Below are positions 1-10,999 of a stretch of DNA of 64,000 nt, one piece after another; position 1 is the first letter of the stretch, and the number at the start of each line of letters is the position of its first letter. Origin of the DNA: Folioceros fuciformis (taxonomy: Eukaryota; Anthocerotophyta; Anthocerotopsida; Anthocerotales); NCBI GenBank assembly GCA_049999805.1, contig JBNGIO010005723.1:1-64000 (forward strand), read 5' to 3'. The notes beneath the pieces were generated by a model. That model was not told the DNA's origin, made no database searches, and saw only the letters and a list, made by a program, of their open reading frames with translations. Made by a program: the position numbers and the translations under genes.

Positions 1-429
1 ACACGATCACGATCAAGGGTTGCATGAAAGACTTGACGGTACTCGATCACGATCAAGGGTTGCATGAAAGACTTGACGGTACTCGATCATTCAAGGGTTG
101 CACGAAAGACTTGACGGTACTCGATAACGATCAAGGGTTGCACGAAAGACTTGACGGTACTCGATAACGATCAAGGGTTGCACGAAAGACTTGACGGTAC
201 TCGATCACAATCAAGGGTTGCACGAAAGACTTGACGGTGCTCGACCACGATCAAGGGTTGTACGAAAGACTTGACGATCACGATCAAGGGTTGCACGAAA
301 GACTTGACGGTGCTCGACCACGATCAAGGGTTGCACGAAAGACTTGACGATCACGATCAAGGGTTNNNNNNNNNNCACGATCAAGGGTTGCACGAAAGAC
401 TTGACGATCACGATCAAGGGTTGCACGAA
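1..429. repeat. Tandem repeat array, 40-bp and 33-bp units with shared core
   Basis: Direct repeats run from the window edge to about 429. The first part uses a 40-bp unit (core GATCAAGGGTTGCACGAAAG followed by ACTTGACGGTACTCG); one copy near 86-123 is about 2 bp shorter. From about 247 the period alternates with a 33-bp unit in which the core is followed directly by ACTTGACGATCAC, i.e. the ggt(a/g)ctcg segment is lost. A 10-N assembly gap lies at 366-375, so the copy number is not reliable. Open frames through it are repeat artefacts, not genes. Confidence 0.9.
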
Positions 430-641
430 ATGATCACTTGCACTAGGGATCATCACTTTTATGATACCTTCCAAATTAATTTCTCTCATTTTTAAGATAG
501 TTTGTGAGACATATTTTTTTTTGTAGATGGGACATCCCATCCCTGTAATTTGGTGGCAAAGGTAACCCCGCGATACCCGTCACCACTTTGGTAGGCTCGG
601 AAGAGGGGATGTACCTTAATATTTGCCCAAAAGATTTTCCG

Positions 642-712
642 TGCACCGGCCGGGAATCGAACCCGGGTCTGTACCGTGGCAGGGTACTATTCTACCACTA
701 GACCACCGGTGC
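642..712 (-). tRNA. tRNA-Gly (anticodon GCC)
   Basis: Read on the minus strand, 71 nt fold as a cloverleaf: acceptor stem GCACCGG/CCGGTGC with discriminator A at 642, A-box-like TGGTCTAGTGG, anticodon loop CTGCCAC giving GCC, and a B-box GGTTCGATTCC in the T arm. There is no intron. CCA is not encoded, as expected for a nuclear eukaryotic tRNA. It decodes GGC/GGU glycine codons in cytosolic translation. All stems pair as far as checked by eye. Confidence 0.95.
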
Positions 713-1025
713 CCATGTTCACAGCTATGAAAGCTAAAATTTTAATTTTTAACACATTTGAGAGTGGTGTTTGCAGTAGCTATGTCATTCCTCTGTACCG
801 AAGAAGCATTCCAGCACCAGGCCGCCGCAGTCATGTAAGACTCCTCTCTCGGACAATCTCGCCCCTTCGCTACTTACAGACCTCGGCAAGGATTCACTAC
901 TAAGTGTCCGAGAAGAAACCACGGCCCACAATGTAGCACATCTCACCAGCTGCGAGTGCACAGTTTTGCAGCGGTGATTAGCCCTTTTCTCTTCCAATCA
1001 CGAGCCCTGCTTGCACCTGAAGGCC
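713..1025. other. Upstream region of the pseudouridine synthase gene
   Basis: No gene is supported here. It lies between the tRNA-Gly gene and the ATG at 1026 and must hold the promoter and 5'UTR of the downstream gene. No clear TATA box was seen. Confidence 0.5.
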
Positions 1026-2690
1026 ATGAAAGTGCCAGTCCCCGCTGGAACTGGTTGCGGCGTGCGCCGCCTGTGGCGGAAGGGAATTTCGGCGGCCGTA
1101 GGAGCGGAATCGAGCAGCAATCGGAGACAGAGATGGCACAGGCTACCCCCGGTCCCGCCCAGCACCTACTTGCTCGCCCAGGAATCCAAGAACCCAGCAG
1201 GCCTGATTACAGCGCTCAGGTGGGCGGCTCTCTGCCGCCCTGCCCTCCCCGAGGATCTCCTGCACAGGCTCTTCCGGGATCGCAAGGTCCGCGTCCTCCA
1301 ACACCATCAGCAGGATGAGGAAATGCGGAAGGTGGCAGGAAACTCAGCAATGCAGGAGGGCGACGTGCTATGCTTCCCCGAGCCGGTGATCCAGAGCTGC
1401 CGCGCCGCCAGGCGCGCAGGCTACGTCCGGGAACGTTCTGGCGCCGCCACGGCAGCCCCCTCCAAGCTCCTGCCCCCGGAGCAGGTGCGGAACAGGCTGC
1501 TATACCAGGACCCGGAGCTTCTGCTGCTGTGCAAGCCCGGGGGCGGGGTGGATGCGGAGCGGGACATGGCGCCGACCCTTCCTGCAAGCTTCCCGCCCTC
1601 GCCCAGCAGCTTCTCCACGCTCCGGAGACCGGCGCTTGTGCAGGGACTGGACCCCGAGGCCACTGGCGTCGTCACCTTCGCTCGAACCGCCCAGGGAGCC
1701 GCCTTCCTGCAATCGGTCCTTTCCGAGAAGGAAGCGGCGGCGGAGGACGTGGATGTGAGCTCGGTGCAGGACACGGTGTCCGGGAAGCACGAGCTGCGGC
1801 GGGCGGGGATAGTGGAGCACGTTCTGCGAAGCTTCCAGCACAACCCGCTGCTGCATCCGTACTGGAGTCTGGAGATGGGGTCCCCGGAGCAGTTGCAATC
1901 TCGGGTTTATGCTCCCCGGTCTTCTTCCGTGCTGGTCACCAACGGGAAGCTTCCCAACAAGATCGTGGTGGCGGATGTGGAGAGGCGCTTCTGGGCGCTG
2001 GTCGTGGGGCATCCGCCCAGCCAGCTGAGCGGGCTCATTTCCGCCCCGCTGCGCAGGATCGAGGATGCTTCCGGGGGCAACGTTTCTGCGATGGTGGCGG
2101 TGGCGGCGCGAAGGGGGCCTGAGACTCACGAGGCGCTCACGGAGTACCGAGTACTTGGGAAGGGGCTGATGGGTTGCACCTGGCTGGAGCTCACGCCACT
2201 CACGGATTGTTTGCACCAGGTGCGGGTACACTGTGCTTCTGTCTTGGGAATGCCCATTGTGGGCGATTACCGTTATGGCTGGCGAGAGCATGTGGGGTGG
2301 CCCAGGAACGGGAGGAAGGAGGTGGAAGAGGAGGATGTTGTGGGGAGAAGGAGAGAGGATGGGGATGTGCTTTCTGAGAAGCCTGGGTTGCATTTGCATT
2401 GCAGGGTAGTTACGCTGCCTAATGTGGATGGCATTTTGTTTTCTTCCACCGTGCCGAGATCTAAGAACTCGGTTACCAGGCCTTTGTCTAACAAGGTAGT
2501 GGAGAGGCTGAAGAGGGTGATCAGGATCACGGCTCCTTTGCCACCACACATGCTGGCGAGTTGGCATTTGAAGCATTTGCCTGATGTGTTTCTCACCAAG
2601 GAGGAGTATCCTGGATGGAGAGGGAGGGGCCCTGAATCCGTGGAGAAGAGGACGAAGAAAAAGAAGAAGAAGAGAGAATATTGGAGATGA
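1026..2690 (+). CDS. RluA-family RNA pseudouridine synthase, probably organellar
   Basis: A single-exon 554-aa protein. The open frame extends 15 nt upstream but the first ATG is at 1026. The N-terminus is rich in Arg/Ser/Ala with few acids, as in a mitochondrial or plastid presequence (inference). Residues around 80-130 (LLHRLFRDRKVRV) look like an S4-type RNA-binding stretch. The catalytic region follows: the usual HRLD-x-x-TSG motif appears as QGLDPEATGVV near residue 205, keeping the presumed nucleophilic Asp and the preceding Leu but not the Arg. Further on come the family's PLRRI, the HQVRVHCA segment and PIVGDYRYG. An acidic/basic linker and a lysine-rich tail end the protein. Family members isomerise uridine to pseudouridine in rRNA or tRNA. 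It resembles plant RNA pseudouridine synthase 3/4-type proteins; which one is not certain. Confidence 0.8.
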   Translation: MKVPVPAGTGCGVRRLWRKGISAAVGAESSSNRRQRWHRLPPVPPSTYLLAQESKNPAGLITALRWAALCRPALPEDLLHRLFRDRKVRVLQHHQQDEEMRKVAGNSAMQEGDVLCFPEPVIQSCRAARRAGYVRERSGAATAAPSKLLPPEQVRNRLLYQDPELLLLCKPGGGVDAERDMAPTLPASFPPSPSSFSTLRRPALVQGLDPEATGVVTFARTAQGAAFLQSVLSEKEAAAEDVDVSSVQDTVSGKHELRRAGIVEHVLRSFQHNPLLHPYWSLEMGSPEQLQSRVYAPRSSSVLVTNGKLPNKIVVADVERRFWALVVGHPPSQLSGLISAPLRRIEDASGGNVSAMVAVAARRGPETHEALTEYRVLGKGLMGCTWLELTPLTDCLHQVRVHCASVLGMPIVGDYRYGWREHVGWPRNGRKEVEEEDVVGRRREDGDVLSEKPGLHLHCRVVTLPNVDGILFSSTVPRSKNSVTRPLSNKVVERLKRVIRITAPLPPHMLASWHLKHLPDVFLTKEEYPGWRGRGPESVEKRTKKKKKKREYWR

Positions 2691-2877
2691 AACACGATGG
2701 TAAGATGGGGATGAGGAATAAGAAGTCAGGTGGCACGCAGAATAGAATAAGGAGGAAGAAGGGGCTTCGAAAAGGCAAGCAAGTCGAGACAAATTGCTGC
2801 CAGTGGGCCACTGGCTTAATGAAGACGAGGCCCAACAGTAATCAGACATAACAGCACAGAGGTGAGGTCCCATCTTC

Positions 2878-4230
2878 CTACTGTTTGAAAGGAATGGGAG
2901 TGAGCTGAGAAGATGGAGTGATCATGTCGTCTTTGAGAACTTGGAGAAGGAATTTGCTGACTTTTCCTGGTTTTCCTGCAGGTATTTCAGCATGAAAAAA
3001 CGTGGTTGTGAGCGACTGGTGGGGATGTGTTGCTAAGACTGGGATCGGAAGATTCAAGAGGACTGGAATTGAGGGTAAAGAGATTTCACCGTCTCCGACA
3101 AGTTGGCCATCCCAGCGGGTGACGGGCATGATGAGCACTCCGCTTCCCACCAGCATCATTTCAGGGCACGCTCGTGCCTCTTCCACGGTGATGTTGCCCA
3201 CACGGATGCCAGTGAGAAGGCTGGCACCGTTGGTATCCAAGCCTGCTGCTGACTCCTGACTGCGTTGCTGGGATAGGAAGTCAGTCGCAAGAGCCAGCAT
3301 CCTCTTGGCAGTGCAGCCTGCAAGAACTTTGTCGAAAGAGGGCACCAACAATACTCCAGAGCTATTCACGAATGCCACATTCATGTTGGGGCCCTCGGCT
3401 ATGAAGCCCTCCTCATCCAACCAGATACCAGCCTCCGTGTTACTATCTATGGCCTCCATCTTGGCAAGGGCATTTGGAAGATAGTTCACACTCTTGACTG
3501 TTGCAAACTGGGGTGGCTTAATGGGTACAGAAGTGGTGATCACATCCACTTGCTCCACATGCTTGTCTCTCTCGTCCACCACAATCGCATACAAGGTGGG
3601 TCTTACACACCTTGATGGCGAGAGGAGGAAGTTACCAGGACCAACAGACAGCCAATATCGCAGTAGTCCGTTGCGGGAGTTGGACACCGCAGTGGTCTCG
3701 ATCAGAATGTCCCTTATGGTTGTCCTGTCAAAGGGAAGCGTGATCCTGGCCTTCGCTGCCGACGAGAGAAATCTGTCTAGGTGAGCATCCAGCTCGTACA
3801 GATACCTGCCGCGCGCAGCAAAGGAATTACAAAAAAAATCCACCCACCACACCTTGTAGAAAACACCCCACTTTGCAACCCGGAAGCTGAGCTCACCCAT
3901 CCACGAGGAGAGCCGTATCAAACACGCCGTGGCCACGATGGACCATGTGATCATCTAACGGGATGACCATTGCGGCAGGGTCGGTTGTGATTCCCCCAAT
4001 CCAGCTGGAATACATGGCTTTAAAGGTTTCTCGGGCTTCACCGTGAACATTGCTGGCAAGCTTGGCACAAACCTGCACTCAAACCCCGCTGGACCATGTC
4101 AAAAACCCCAATCAACATAATCGACAAGAACCTCGGGCGACGAGTTTGCCATACTCACCTCAGACAGAGACAGTATCTCTATGCTCCTTCCCTCAGGCGA
4201 CGCCACTTCTTTCTCGTCCTCCGCCGTCTT
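2878..4230 (-). CDS. DAAT1: PLP class IV aminotransferase, DAAT1-like (D-amino-acid transaminase / ADC lyase); first exon unresolved
   Basis: Exons by splice signals and homology: 4230-4159 (acceptor TAG, ends LSLSE), 4072-3897, 3805-3090 and 2975-2878; introns of 86, 91 and 114 bp are all GT-AG and in phase. The protein carries DPAAMVIPLDDHMVHRGHG, GYLYELDAHLDRFL, LRYWLSVGPGNFLLSP, and TVKSVNYLPN with the PLP-binding Lys, then AEGPNMNVAF and SGCTAKR-like AGCTAKRM. This follows Arabidopsis DAAT1 almost segment for segment. Family enzymes transaminate D-amino acids, and the plant group also includes plastidial 4-amino-4-deoxychorismate lyase for p-aminobenzoate/folate synthesis. The exon with the start codon and any transit peptide lies upstream of 4230, probably within 4290-4670, but no donor there gave a matching phase. 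An extra segment near 3210-3260 (DTNGASLLTG) is not in the homologue. The gene is divergent from the next one. Confidence 0.85.
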
Positions 4231-4872
4231 CTACATGTGGTTGTACAAAACCCACCCAGTCTCAGACCGAAGCTCAGCTTGTTCAAGTTCACGTCACTCA
4301 CACAAGCTGCCACCCCCACTCAAGGTTTCCTTGCCTGGACAACTGCGGGAGATAGCCAGCTGCTTGTTGCACGCACGACTAGACCATGTTGAGGGACTGG
4401 GCATCGAACCATCATCCCGACATTCGCTGCTGCAGCCATGCCCCTTTCCCCTCCAGCCTGAGTCCTCGAGCCTTGCTGTCACAACCCGCAGACAAATGGA
4501 ATTCCGTGAGGAAGGCGACGGATGAACCCACTCATCAGATGGTGCCCAGATATCTTCCATCTGCGCTGCCTTCCACGCGATGCCAAGGACTGTCTGCTCA
4601 CCCGAGGAGGCCGAGGCAGGTGCAGAGACATGTCCACCGCAGGCGCTGCACACTGACAGGTCTCCATTCCTCTCGTACCTGACGACTAAGAGAGACAGTT
4701 ATCGACCATCTCCCACTCGTCTTGACCGGTGCCACCAGCCTCTCTGGATGTACGTGAATCCGTAGGGCTCTAGATATTTCAGGGAGACGGAAATAATACG
4801 GCTTGGGCGACCTCAGGCTTCCCGCACAGGAGATTTGTGCTCTGGCCTGTCGCACAGCTGGGCAATCTCCAC

Positions 4873-5807
4873 ATGGCAGCCTCCGTAGCCCCGTCCCTTA
4901 TCCTGGGACTGGGACGGGCCCGAGGAACTGCTGAGGCGCAATATTGGTGCCCCAACCCCAATCCTTGGAGCCCGCAGTCCGGGGTGAGTTCCGTCGTCTG
5001 ACAAAATCTGAAGGAGAGTTTGGGAGTGTGAAGTCACATCCGGGTTTGGCTGGCTGTGTTTAGAGCAGCAGGAAGAGAACCCAGGTGTGTGGCGTGAACA
5101 AAGGGAGCAGCAGCAACGACAACAGCTGGGACAATGTGGATCAGTCCAGGAGGAGGTTTCTGAAGCTGAGAGGTGAGGAAGGTGAAGGCAAGAGTGGGCT
5201 TGCCGGGGTGGAGGACTGGGGAGAGCCGGTATCGCTTGGGACTGCCATCTTGCCAGAGGATGTGAACCTGGCCAAGCTGCAGGAGCTCCTCTTTCAGGTG
5301 AATGCACTGCCAGGCAGCATTGTAGTTCTTGTTCCCCCAACCATTTCTGAAGAGCTTACGAACGCAGAGTCTATGACACAGCTGTATGCTTACCTGACGC
5401 AGTGGGGCAGCAGTCTAACCCAGACCGCCAACCTGCCACTGCCACTGCCTCTCAAGGTACCTGGAGTTTGGGAAATCGCAGTTGTGTGGTGGACTAGCAT
5501 TGAAAGTATGTGTTCGGCCATGGCCAAGCGTTTGCTGCAGAAACGTGTTGTCACATGATTGTGTTTGCAGGTTGACAAGGTTGCAGGTGGAGTCCGGCTG
5601 GGCTACATCAAGCTGACAGATGGCCTTGTGGAAGATCTGGTGCACATCGACGTGATTGTGGCTCCAGGTGTGGGGGGTGCAAAGCCTACATTTCAAGCCA
5701 GCCGAAACGGGAGGTACAAGGCCCAGGTTCCTCCAGGGGAACCCGTTATCATGCAAAGCCTTTTGCAAGCTCTTCGCAAATCCGTTGTGCTTGCCAAAAA
5801 CACCTGA
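4873..5807 (+). CDS. Unrecognised 239-aa protein, probable organelle targeting
   Basis: Three exons join in frame: 4873-4983, 5085-5456 and 5571-5807, with GT-AG introns of 101 and 114 bp in phase 0. The product starts MAASVAPSLILGLGRARG, a typical plastid/mitochondrial transit-type N-terminus (hydroxylated, Arg-rich, no acids). A hydrophilic, Ser/Asn-rich and charged linker follows (residues 40-85). A folded part then contains LPGSIVVLVPPTISEEL, YLTQW and LPLPLPLKVDKVAGGVRLG, and ends PGEPVIMQSLLQALRKSVVLAKNT. It has no membrane segment after the presequence. I do not recognise the family. The ordered splicing, consistent frame and codon use support a real gene. It shares its upstream region with the divergent DAAT gene and converges on the HisRS gene. 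Confidence 0.65.
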
Positions 5808-6799
5808 TCAAACGGGCGTAGAAATGGACAAGTAGGGGTGATGAAGACCTCTACTTCTCATCCTAGGTTGTCCGAATCAGTACGTTTATTCTCAGTACTG
5901 CAAAGCACACTCGTCACGCTGTTCGAGAGATTACACTTCGCTTGGTATCTTCACAAGGGACCTTTCGTGTGTCAGTCTTTGCTCCTTGCGAATCCCCCGT
6001 CGCGTCTCTTCTTAGCGATTGGTCTGTAGTCAAACACAGATGAACATGGGTACTGAAGGCGAAGACATCAACATCTTAAACAACTTGAAGGCAACATGTG
6101 TGGACAAGGTTACGAGGGAACACTGTGCTTTTACGAGCAGCCTAGAAATGGACAGTTGTTTGTAGACCCTTCGAGGACAAAATCGGGTGACGCTCCGCCT
6201 TTTCACGCACATCCGCGCGAAATTCGACACAAGGTTTGCTGGACGCGCGGAAAGGATGGAGTGACCCGTTGAGGGCCATCTGACCCATGGACGCCTGCCT
6301 CATCAGCCTTGCAGGTTTGCCTTGAACTTCTCAAAGATCACAAAGCGTTTTCGGATACGTCATCCGGCACTCAGGATTACCCAGCGAAGTGAGCGTGACC
6401 GGTAGGCATCTCCTGACCACGTTTTGGGCGACGACATCCCTAACGAGACACCGCGGGAGATGCAAACACTCCAGCAGGTGCTCGTAACCTGACGCAGTTT
6501 GTCTTGTCGTTTGCCCTCAGATGTCACAGTTCGTCTCCCCTCTAGGAGCAGCGCGATTCAAGTTTTGCCGCACGTATACGCGTTGGCAGCTATGACATCC
6601 GCCTCTTGCAGAGACCTCTAGAGCTGGCCGATGTGGTGCAGTTGGTCAAAATCTGCAAAGAATGCTCAAAGACAACTGGATGAATAGTGCCGTCGAATCT
6701 CAAGGCGCTTCCGTGACTTCGGCCTCCACTCACTTGTTTGCCCGGCAGGACGCTTGCGTCGTCCTCCTGAAGCTTGGCCCAGTGATCGGAAGTGCTTGA
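5808..6799. other. Intergenic, convergent 3' ends
   Basis: About 1 kb between the stop at 5807 and the HisRS stop at 6800. Only short random open frames are present; no repeat, RNA gene or conserved protein was seen. Confidence 0.5.
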
Positions 6800-9700
6800 C
6801 TAGGAAATCTGGAGCTTTGCACGCAACGTCGTCACAAGGTCCTTGCGAGCCACCTCTACCTCTTGCTTGCCTTGCATGTCCTTGAGCTTCACAATCTTGC
6901 GTTGCAGTTCGGCATCCCCCACCGAAACAACCCACGGGATTCCGTCAGTGTCTGCACGCTTGAACTCGTTAACAATTTTCGCGGGTGCGGTAGCCACGAA
7001 TTCCGTTGCGATGGAGGCGTCCCAAAACTCCTCCGCGATCTTGATCGCTACATCCACCTTGTCCCTCCCGATGGCGATGACAAGCACTTGAGTCTGTTTT
7101 TCACGCACCACCTGCAGCAAGCGACTATCCTGCTTCAGCATGCCCACAAACGTGAAGTGACAAACGGGAGGAAACCGAAGGTCTTTTCCTCCACGTACCT
7201 TTCTCTTGTCTTCTTCCATGATGGCGAACACTCGCTCGATTCCCAAGCTCATCCCTACAGCAGGTACATCCTTGGGGCTGAACATGCCAACCAGCTTGTC
7301 ATACCTACCTCCAGCCGCTATTGAGCCTACCTGCAAAGGAACAAGGAGTCGACTTAAGACGGTAAAGAACTTCTGATATGGAACATGCATAGAATAGAGG
7401 GAGAAGGTACGGGATGACCAGGGAGCAGCTCATCGCGCACCTGAACAGTACCCTTGAAAACCGCCTCAAAAATCACTCCTGTGTAATAGTCCAAGCCTCG
7501 AGCGAGGCTCAGGTCAAACAGAAATCGGTGTAGACATTGTCCAGACAAGTATTTGAAGAGCAAACCCAGCTCGTCCAGAGCAGATTTGGCTCCATCATGC
7601 TGCAAAAAAACACTGCCCTCTTGGACCAACTCAGCCAACAGATCCAGTGGCTTCCCATGTTTTTGCACCAATAGACCAAGTTTGTCTGCTGTCTCTGCCG
7701 TCAGACCCTTCTCCTCTACCATTTCTCTCTGAACTTGCTCCCACGGCAGCTTGTCGAGCTTGTCGATGGCTGAACAAATAGACCTGAATTTCGAAGCAGG
7801 AACTCCACTAACATCGAGCATTGCATCCAGCAATCGTCTATGGTTCAGCTTTATCTGAATCCAACAACAGCGTCGGTCTCTTCTCTTCTCTCTGCTTCCA
7901 TCATTTATGAATACACGAGACAACGTATGAAATGCTTACCACATAGTCGCCGATATCCAGCCCATCCAGGAGCTCAGTCAAAATTTTCAAAACTTCATAG
8001 TCTGGCACCATGGACTGATACTGGCCAGCGATGTCAAAATCGCATTGATAGAACTCTCGAAACCGTCCTTTAGATGGGTTATCTCGCCTGTAAACCTTAG
8101 CTATCTGGTACCGTTTCATACTGCTTGAACCACTTGTTGCCAAATACCGAGCAAATGGCACAGTAAGATCATATCTCAAAGACAACCGCTCTCCACCCTA
8201 CACCTCCCAAAGAATCAGACCACCCTGTAAGAGTTCATATAAAAAACCCACCACAGCAGCAACAAAGAATGCCATTAGGAGACACAAAGACACTCAACTC
8301 ACCTGATCGGCAAGGTCGTATATTAACTTGGAGTCTTCACCGTACTTGCCCATGAGAGTCTCACGAAGTTCAAACACTGGTGTGTCTATCGCTCCAGCAC
8401 CATGCCGCTTGAAAACTGATGTTATAATACTAAATGCGTTGTCTCTGACAGCCATTTGCTTGGGACCAAAATCCCTAGCGCCCTGCAGAAACACATCCAT
8501 CAATTTCAAGCAACTTACATGGCGTATCAAGCAAGCAGTCGTTCCAAACTTGAGATGAGAAGGGGACAGTCCGAGAAGGGGACAGTCCACAAAGGCATTA
8601 CCTTGGCAACCTTGGGAACCCCACGAGATTCATTGCTCTCAACAAGTGCCTTGACTTCGGCAAGAAGAGCTTGCAGCTCCCTATCTTCGGGCCTAAAAAA
8701 CTTCTCCAGGCAATGAGCCCACTCCATCAAACGGTCTCCTGCATCTATATCTGGTTGCAATTGCAATCGTTTTGAAAGAATTCCAGTCAGACCCTGTCGC
8801 ACAAACGCAGTCCCCTTTCCTGTAACAGGCCCTTGGTTACCCTTCTTCTTCTTCTTCTCGCCAATCACTTGTGCTCCTCCTTGACCTAAATCTTTACTCA
8901 GGCTACTCCCATTGCTCTCCACGCCGATCTCTTCACTTTCCTTCTCGCCAAGGACAGAAGCCAGCACTGCCAGCGCAGTTGTTGCCTCGAAGGCCAGACG
9001 ATTCGTTACCCTCGTAGCCTCATCGGGAACATACTGTGATTTTCCATTGGTTGCATCGTTATGAAAGGGAGCTTCGAAACGCGCGAAGTCCGCCGCCAAG
9101 ATATCACGCCCAACTGCAGACCTTCCCTCACTGTTGGACGCGAGCGTCCGCAGATCGCTGGACAAGGCACCAACACTTCTGGCAACCGACAGCGTCGTCG
9201 GAGACCTGCAGCCCCAGTTGATCCTAACAGCCACCACCTCCGAAGCCGACTTGAGCGACTCGCGGAGCCCGCCATGAGCCTCTGGAATGCAGGAAATGAA
9301 TTCCCCAGACGTCGCTCCTTTCCTAGGGTTCACAAGACTAGATCCTGCCAGCAGCGTCCTCAACGCACTAGCAACATCCGCTGCATGCCTCTCGGGAAAC
9401 AGCTCCAATTCGCGGGTATCCGCCTTCAACGCCTCGCAAGAGAGCGCGGCAATGGCATCCGCCAGCACCGGCAAATAGGAGGCCCTGTGCACAAGCAAGG
9501 CAGCCTTTCCCAACGCTGCGGCATTGGATTGCTGGATGTCTTCCAGCTCCTCCTTGGTGACGCCATCAGCCTGCCGGCCGTACAGAGCACGCACAATGGA
9601 CACCAGGTCCGGGTCCCCGTCCTCGCCCCTGGTGAACTCGATCTCGATGTCCTCATTCAACAGTTCCACAAGAAACAGAGGCACCACAGGTCTCAGCTTC

Positions 9701-9978
9701 GTTCCGGCGTTGCCGCTGCGCAGCAGCTTGTTCAGCAGCACAACGAGGCTCGCTCGCACCTCCTTCCTGTCACAATCTCCCTTCCTCTGGAAGACAGGCG
9801 CGATAGCATCCTCGGGCAGCACTGGCGCAGCTGCTCCTGCTCCCTTAGATCCAGGCTTCACGGTCACCAAACCCTCCCGATCTGCAGACCCCAGCTCCAC
9901 CTTTGCCTCGAGGACTGCCACGTTGTATACTGCCTCGAGAGACAGGTCTGCATCCTTGGTGACCAACACGCTCGTCAT
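6800..9978 (-). CDS. Histidyl-tRNA synthetase, cytosolic plant type with long N-terminal domain
   Basis: Five exons: 9978-8602, 8482-8303, 8197-7940, 7854-7441 and 7330-6800. Introns of 119, 105, 85 and 110 bp are GT-AG and all phase 0. They encode 919 aa. Residues 1-459 (exon 1) form an extension without class II synthetase motifs, Ala/Leu-rich and ending in a Lys run; a similarly long N-terminus is known in plant cytosolic HisRS. The catalytic core starts at [14 protein letters not shown] (460). Motif 2 is [13 protein letters not shown] (about 527), with [20 protein letters not shown]. The HisA signature [14 protein letters not shown] lies near 723, then [16 protein letters not shown] and motif 3 [10 protein letters not shown]. 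The C-terminal 100 residues are the HGTP anticodon-binding domain ([19 protein letters not shown]). The enzyme charges tRNA-His with histidine in the cytosol. Confidence 0.95.
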
Positions 9979-10999
9979 CGCTCCTGGGGTCGAAGCGAAA
10001 CAGTCTAACGACTTGTAGGTCGGTCGAATTTCAACAAATCGGTGCCGCCATCCCGTCGCCTACAAGAAAGGGCAATTGAGCTTGCCCTGCATGGAAGTCG
10101 AGCCGAAATGGAAAGGGGAAAGGCAGCTACAGCTTAATTTCCAACGACCTCCAATTGGGCATGGGCATGGCACTGTGGCAGAGGAGGGAAAACCAGTTGC
10201 CGGCTGGAGGAACATGTCGTCATGGTGGAGAAGACGCAGGATATGCTCATCCCTCAGCCATCGCAACGCCTGAAGCAGGCAAAACAAAGGCTCGCTTTCA
10301 TCCAAAGCTTAGCTGCTAGGTCTGTCCCATTCGGTTCAGTCTTAGCGCAGGATCTGCATTTCCGCAATCTGTGTGGGTGAGATTGGATCCGTCACATTGC
10401 GTACTTAGCTGTCTGTGCTCTATCCTGTAAACAGCTCACGAAGAGAGGTCAAGGTACTTGCGAGGCTTTGGCTGAAGCTGGGGTTGAGATGGGAACCATC
10501 AACTTCGAAAAGAATCAAGTAAGATGGAATGGAAGTCTCTTCGGTCACGCTGGCAGGATGAAGCTTATCAGGTTGAGGAGGGATGGGAAGAGTTGCCAGT
10601 TTTCCTGTTTCAGGAATGTGCTCTGAGTAACTTGCATCTAAGCTGGTCGACCCACTTTGCATACAACCTGGATATAATGTGTGCAGGCGTTGATGAATTT
10701 TCAGTAGCTCAACAGTATCAGCAGTTCAACAGAAGGAGCAAGAAGTAGCCATTGACGCGGAGAAGGAAGCAGTTTGCAAAGCGGTAACTGAGGAGAAGCA
10801 GAAGATTGTGAAAAGTGGAGCTGCAGCTGAAGATGTCCCTCAAGCAAGTCGATCAGGTCGTGGATGAGCAACTTGGAATTCCTGTGCAGTATTGGGACAA
10901 TATAGTAACTGTCGAAGAACATTCACTACTACCGAGGTGCAGAGCGAATGGGTTGTGTCAAATCCAGCTCTACTCGGCCAGCGCGAGCATTGGCATCAA
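9979..10999. other. HisRS promoter side and unassigned sequence
   Basis: The first 300-400 bp must contain the HisRS promoter and 5'UTR. Further on, a minus-strand frame at 10662-10420 (ending SLASTLTSLRELFTG) and a plus-strand stretch at 10721-10860 (QQKEQEVAIDAEKEAVC-like) look mildly protein-like but lack partners, a start or a recognisable family. They could be exon remnants. Nothing firm can be called. Confidence 0.4.

Noticed and set aside
271-495. Open frames through the first repeat, including a CRISPR-like look
   Set aside because: Direct tandem repeats without unique spacers in a plant genome; the frames cross an N gap.
3894-4078. Separate small gene on the minus strand
   Set aside because: It is an exon of the DAAT gene (DPAAMVIPLDDHMVHRGHG) with its own acceptor and donor.
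10420-10662. 80-codon minus-strand frame ending SLASTLTSLRELFTG
   Set aside because: Protein-like composition but no family, no supporting exon and no conserved motif.
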